The notes below the pieces were generated by a model. That model did no database searches. It saw nothing but the letters and a program-made list of their open reading frames with translations, and was not told the origin of the DNA. DNA of 58,553 nucleotides, from NCBI GenBank assembly GCA_947623655.1, contig CANQHG010000009.1, forward strand, positions 1 to 58,553, given 5' to 3'. The translations under genes and the position numbers were made by a program. Shown piece by piece: positions 58,480 through 58,553 of this stretch (its first letter is position 1; every line of letters starts with the position of its first letter). The stretch is from an uncultured Clostridia bacterium (GTDB lineage: Bacteria; Bacillota; Clostridia; Christensenellales; Borkfalkiaceae).

Positions 58480-58553
<74 letters not shown>

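Overview
This window looks like a chromosomal segment of an endospore-forming, Gram-positive, Clostridia-type bacterium, probably an uncultured gut lineage. The evidence is a GerA/GerB/GerC germination-receptor operon, a SipL-like DUF3794+LysM protein, a SpoIIQ-like LytM protein, a Veg protein, AGGAGG-type ribosome binding sites and many TTGACA-N17-TATAAT promoters. The exact taxon is inference. Most genes are on the minus strand. The right edge is an initiator tRNA-fMet.

Region 1 (1-12.2 kb) is accessory and defence-like. At its left end is a 1063-residue TIR-NACHT-LRR protein, an NLR-like architecture whose LRRs are of the BspA type. Upstream of it, one perfect promoter (12140-12168) and one terminator (3705-3731) bracket about 8.4 kb of co-directional, tightly packed genes. 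In order these are: a WYL regulator, a DUF2779 Cas4/DnaQ-like nuclease protein, a sigma-region-4-like protein with an acidic tail, a PD-(D/E)XK protein, a 58-aa CxxC microprotein, a 52-aa microprotein, a 371-aa unknown, two overlapping tandem paralogs of unknown family, and a HAD phosphatase of the RNA-repair-associated type. I consider this operon, with the NLR, the best candidate for an undescribed system.

Region 2 (12.2-31.2 kb) is mostly housekeeping: a rubrerythrin with two overlapping microproteins, a CLC channel, a heterodimeric ABC exporter, a CaCA exchanger, MntP behind a putative yybP-ykoY Mn riboswitch, cardiolipin synthase, TrmL, a SpoIIQ-like protein, and HIT-MtaB-RsmE-PrmA. Region 3 (31.8-45 kb) holds GrpE-DnaK, with DnaJ separated from DnaK by 0.67 kb of repeats, then a PRTase-like protein, SipL, Veg, GerABC and GTP-dependent PEPCK. 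It is followed by a compact regulatory cluster (44.3-45.8 kb) with two divergent XRE repressors around three regularly spaced operators, a third XRE with its own palindromes, a candidate 118-nt sRNA and a candidate structured ncRNA of about 370 nt. Region 4 (45.8-58.5 kb) carries Ddl, a membrane MurF-like ligase, RimI-TsaB-TsaE, RibU behind an FMN riboswitch, a VWA lipoprotein, an ECF sigma/anti-sigma pair, Hpt, TilS, an unknown protein and tRNA-fMet.

The intergenic gaps are filled by at least four families of dispersed repeats. One hairpin-ended family of about 180 bp sits directly after the stop codons of dnaK, sipL and murF, always in the same orientation. Another composite is present in opposite orientations at 21.6 and 38.0 kb. 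Several housekeeping genes (prmA, trmL, tsaE) have a perfect -10 box only 6-8 nt before the start codon, which predicts leaderless mRNAs.
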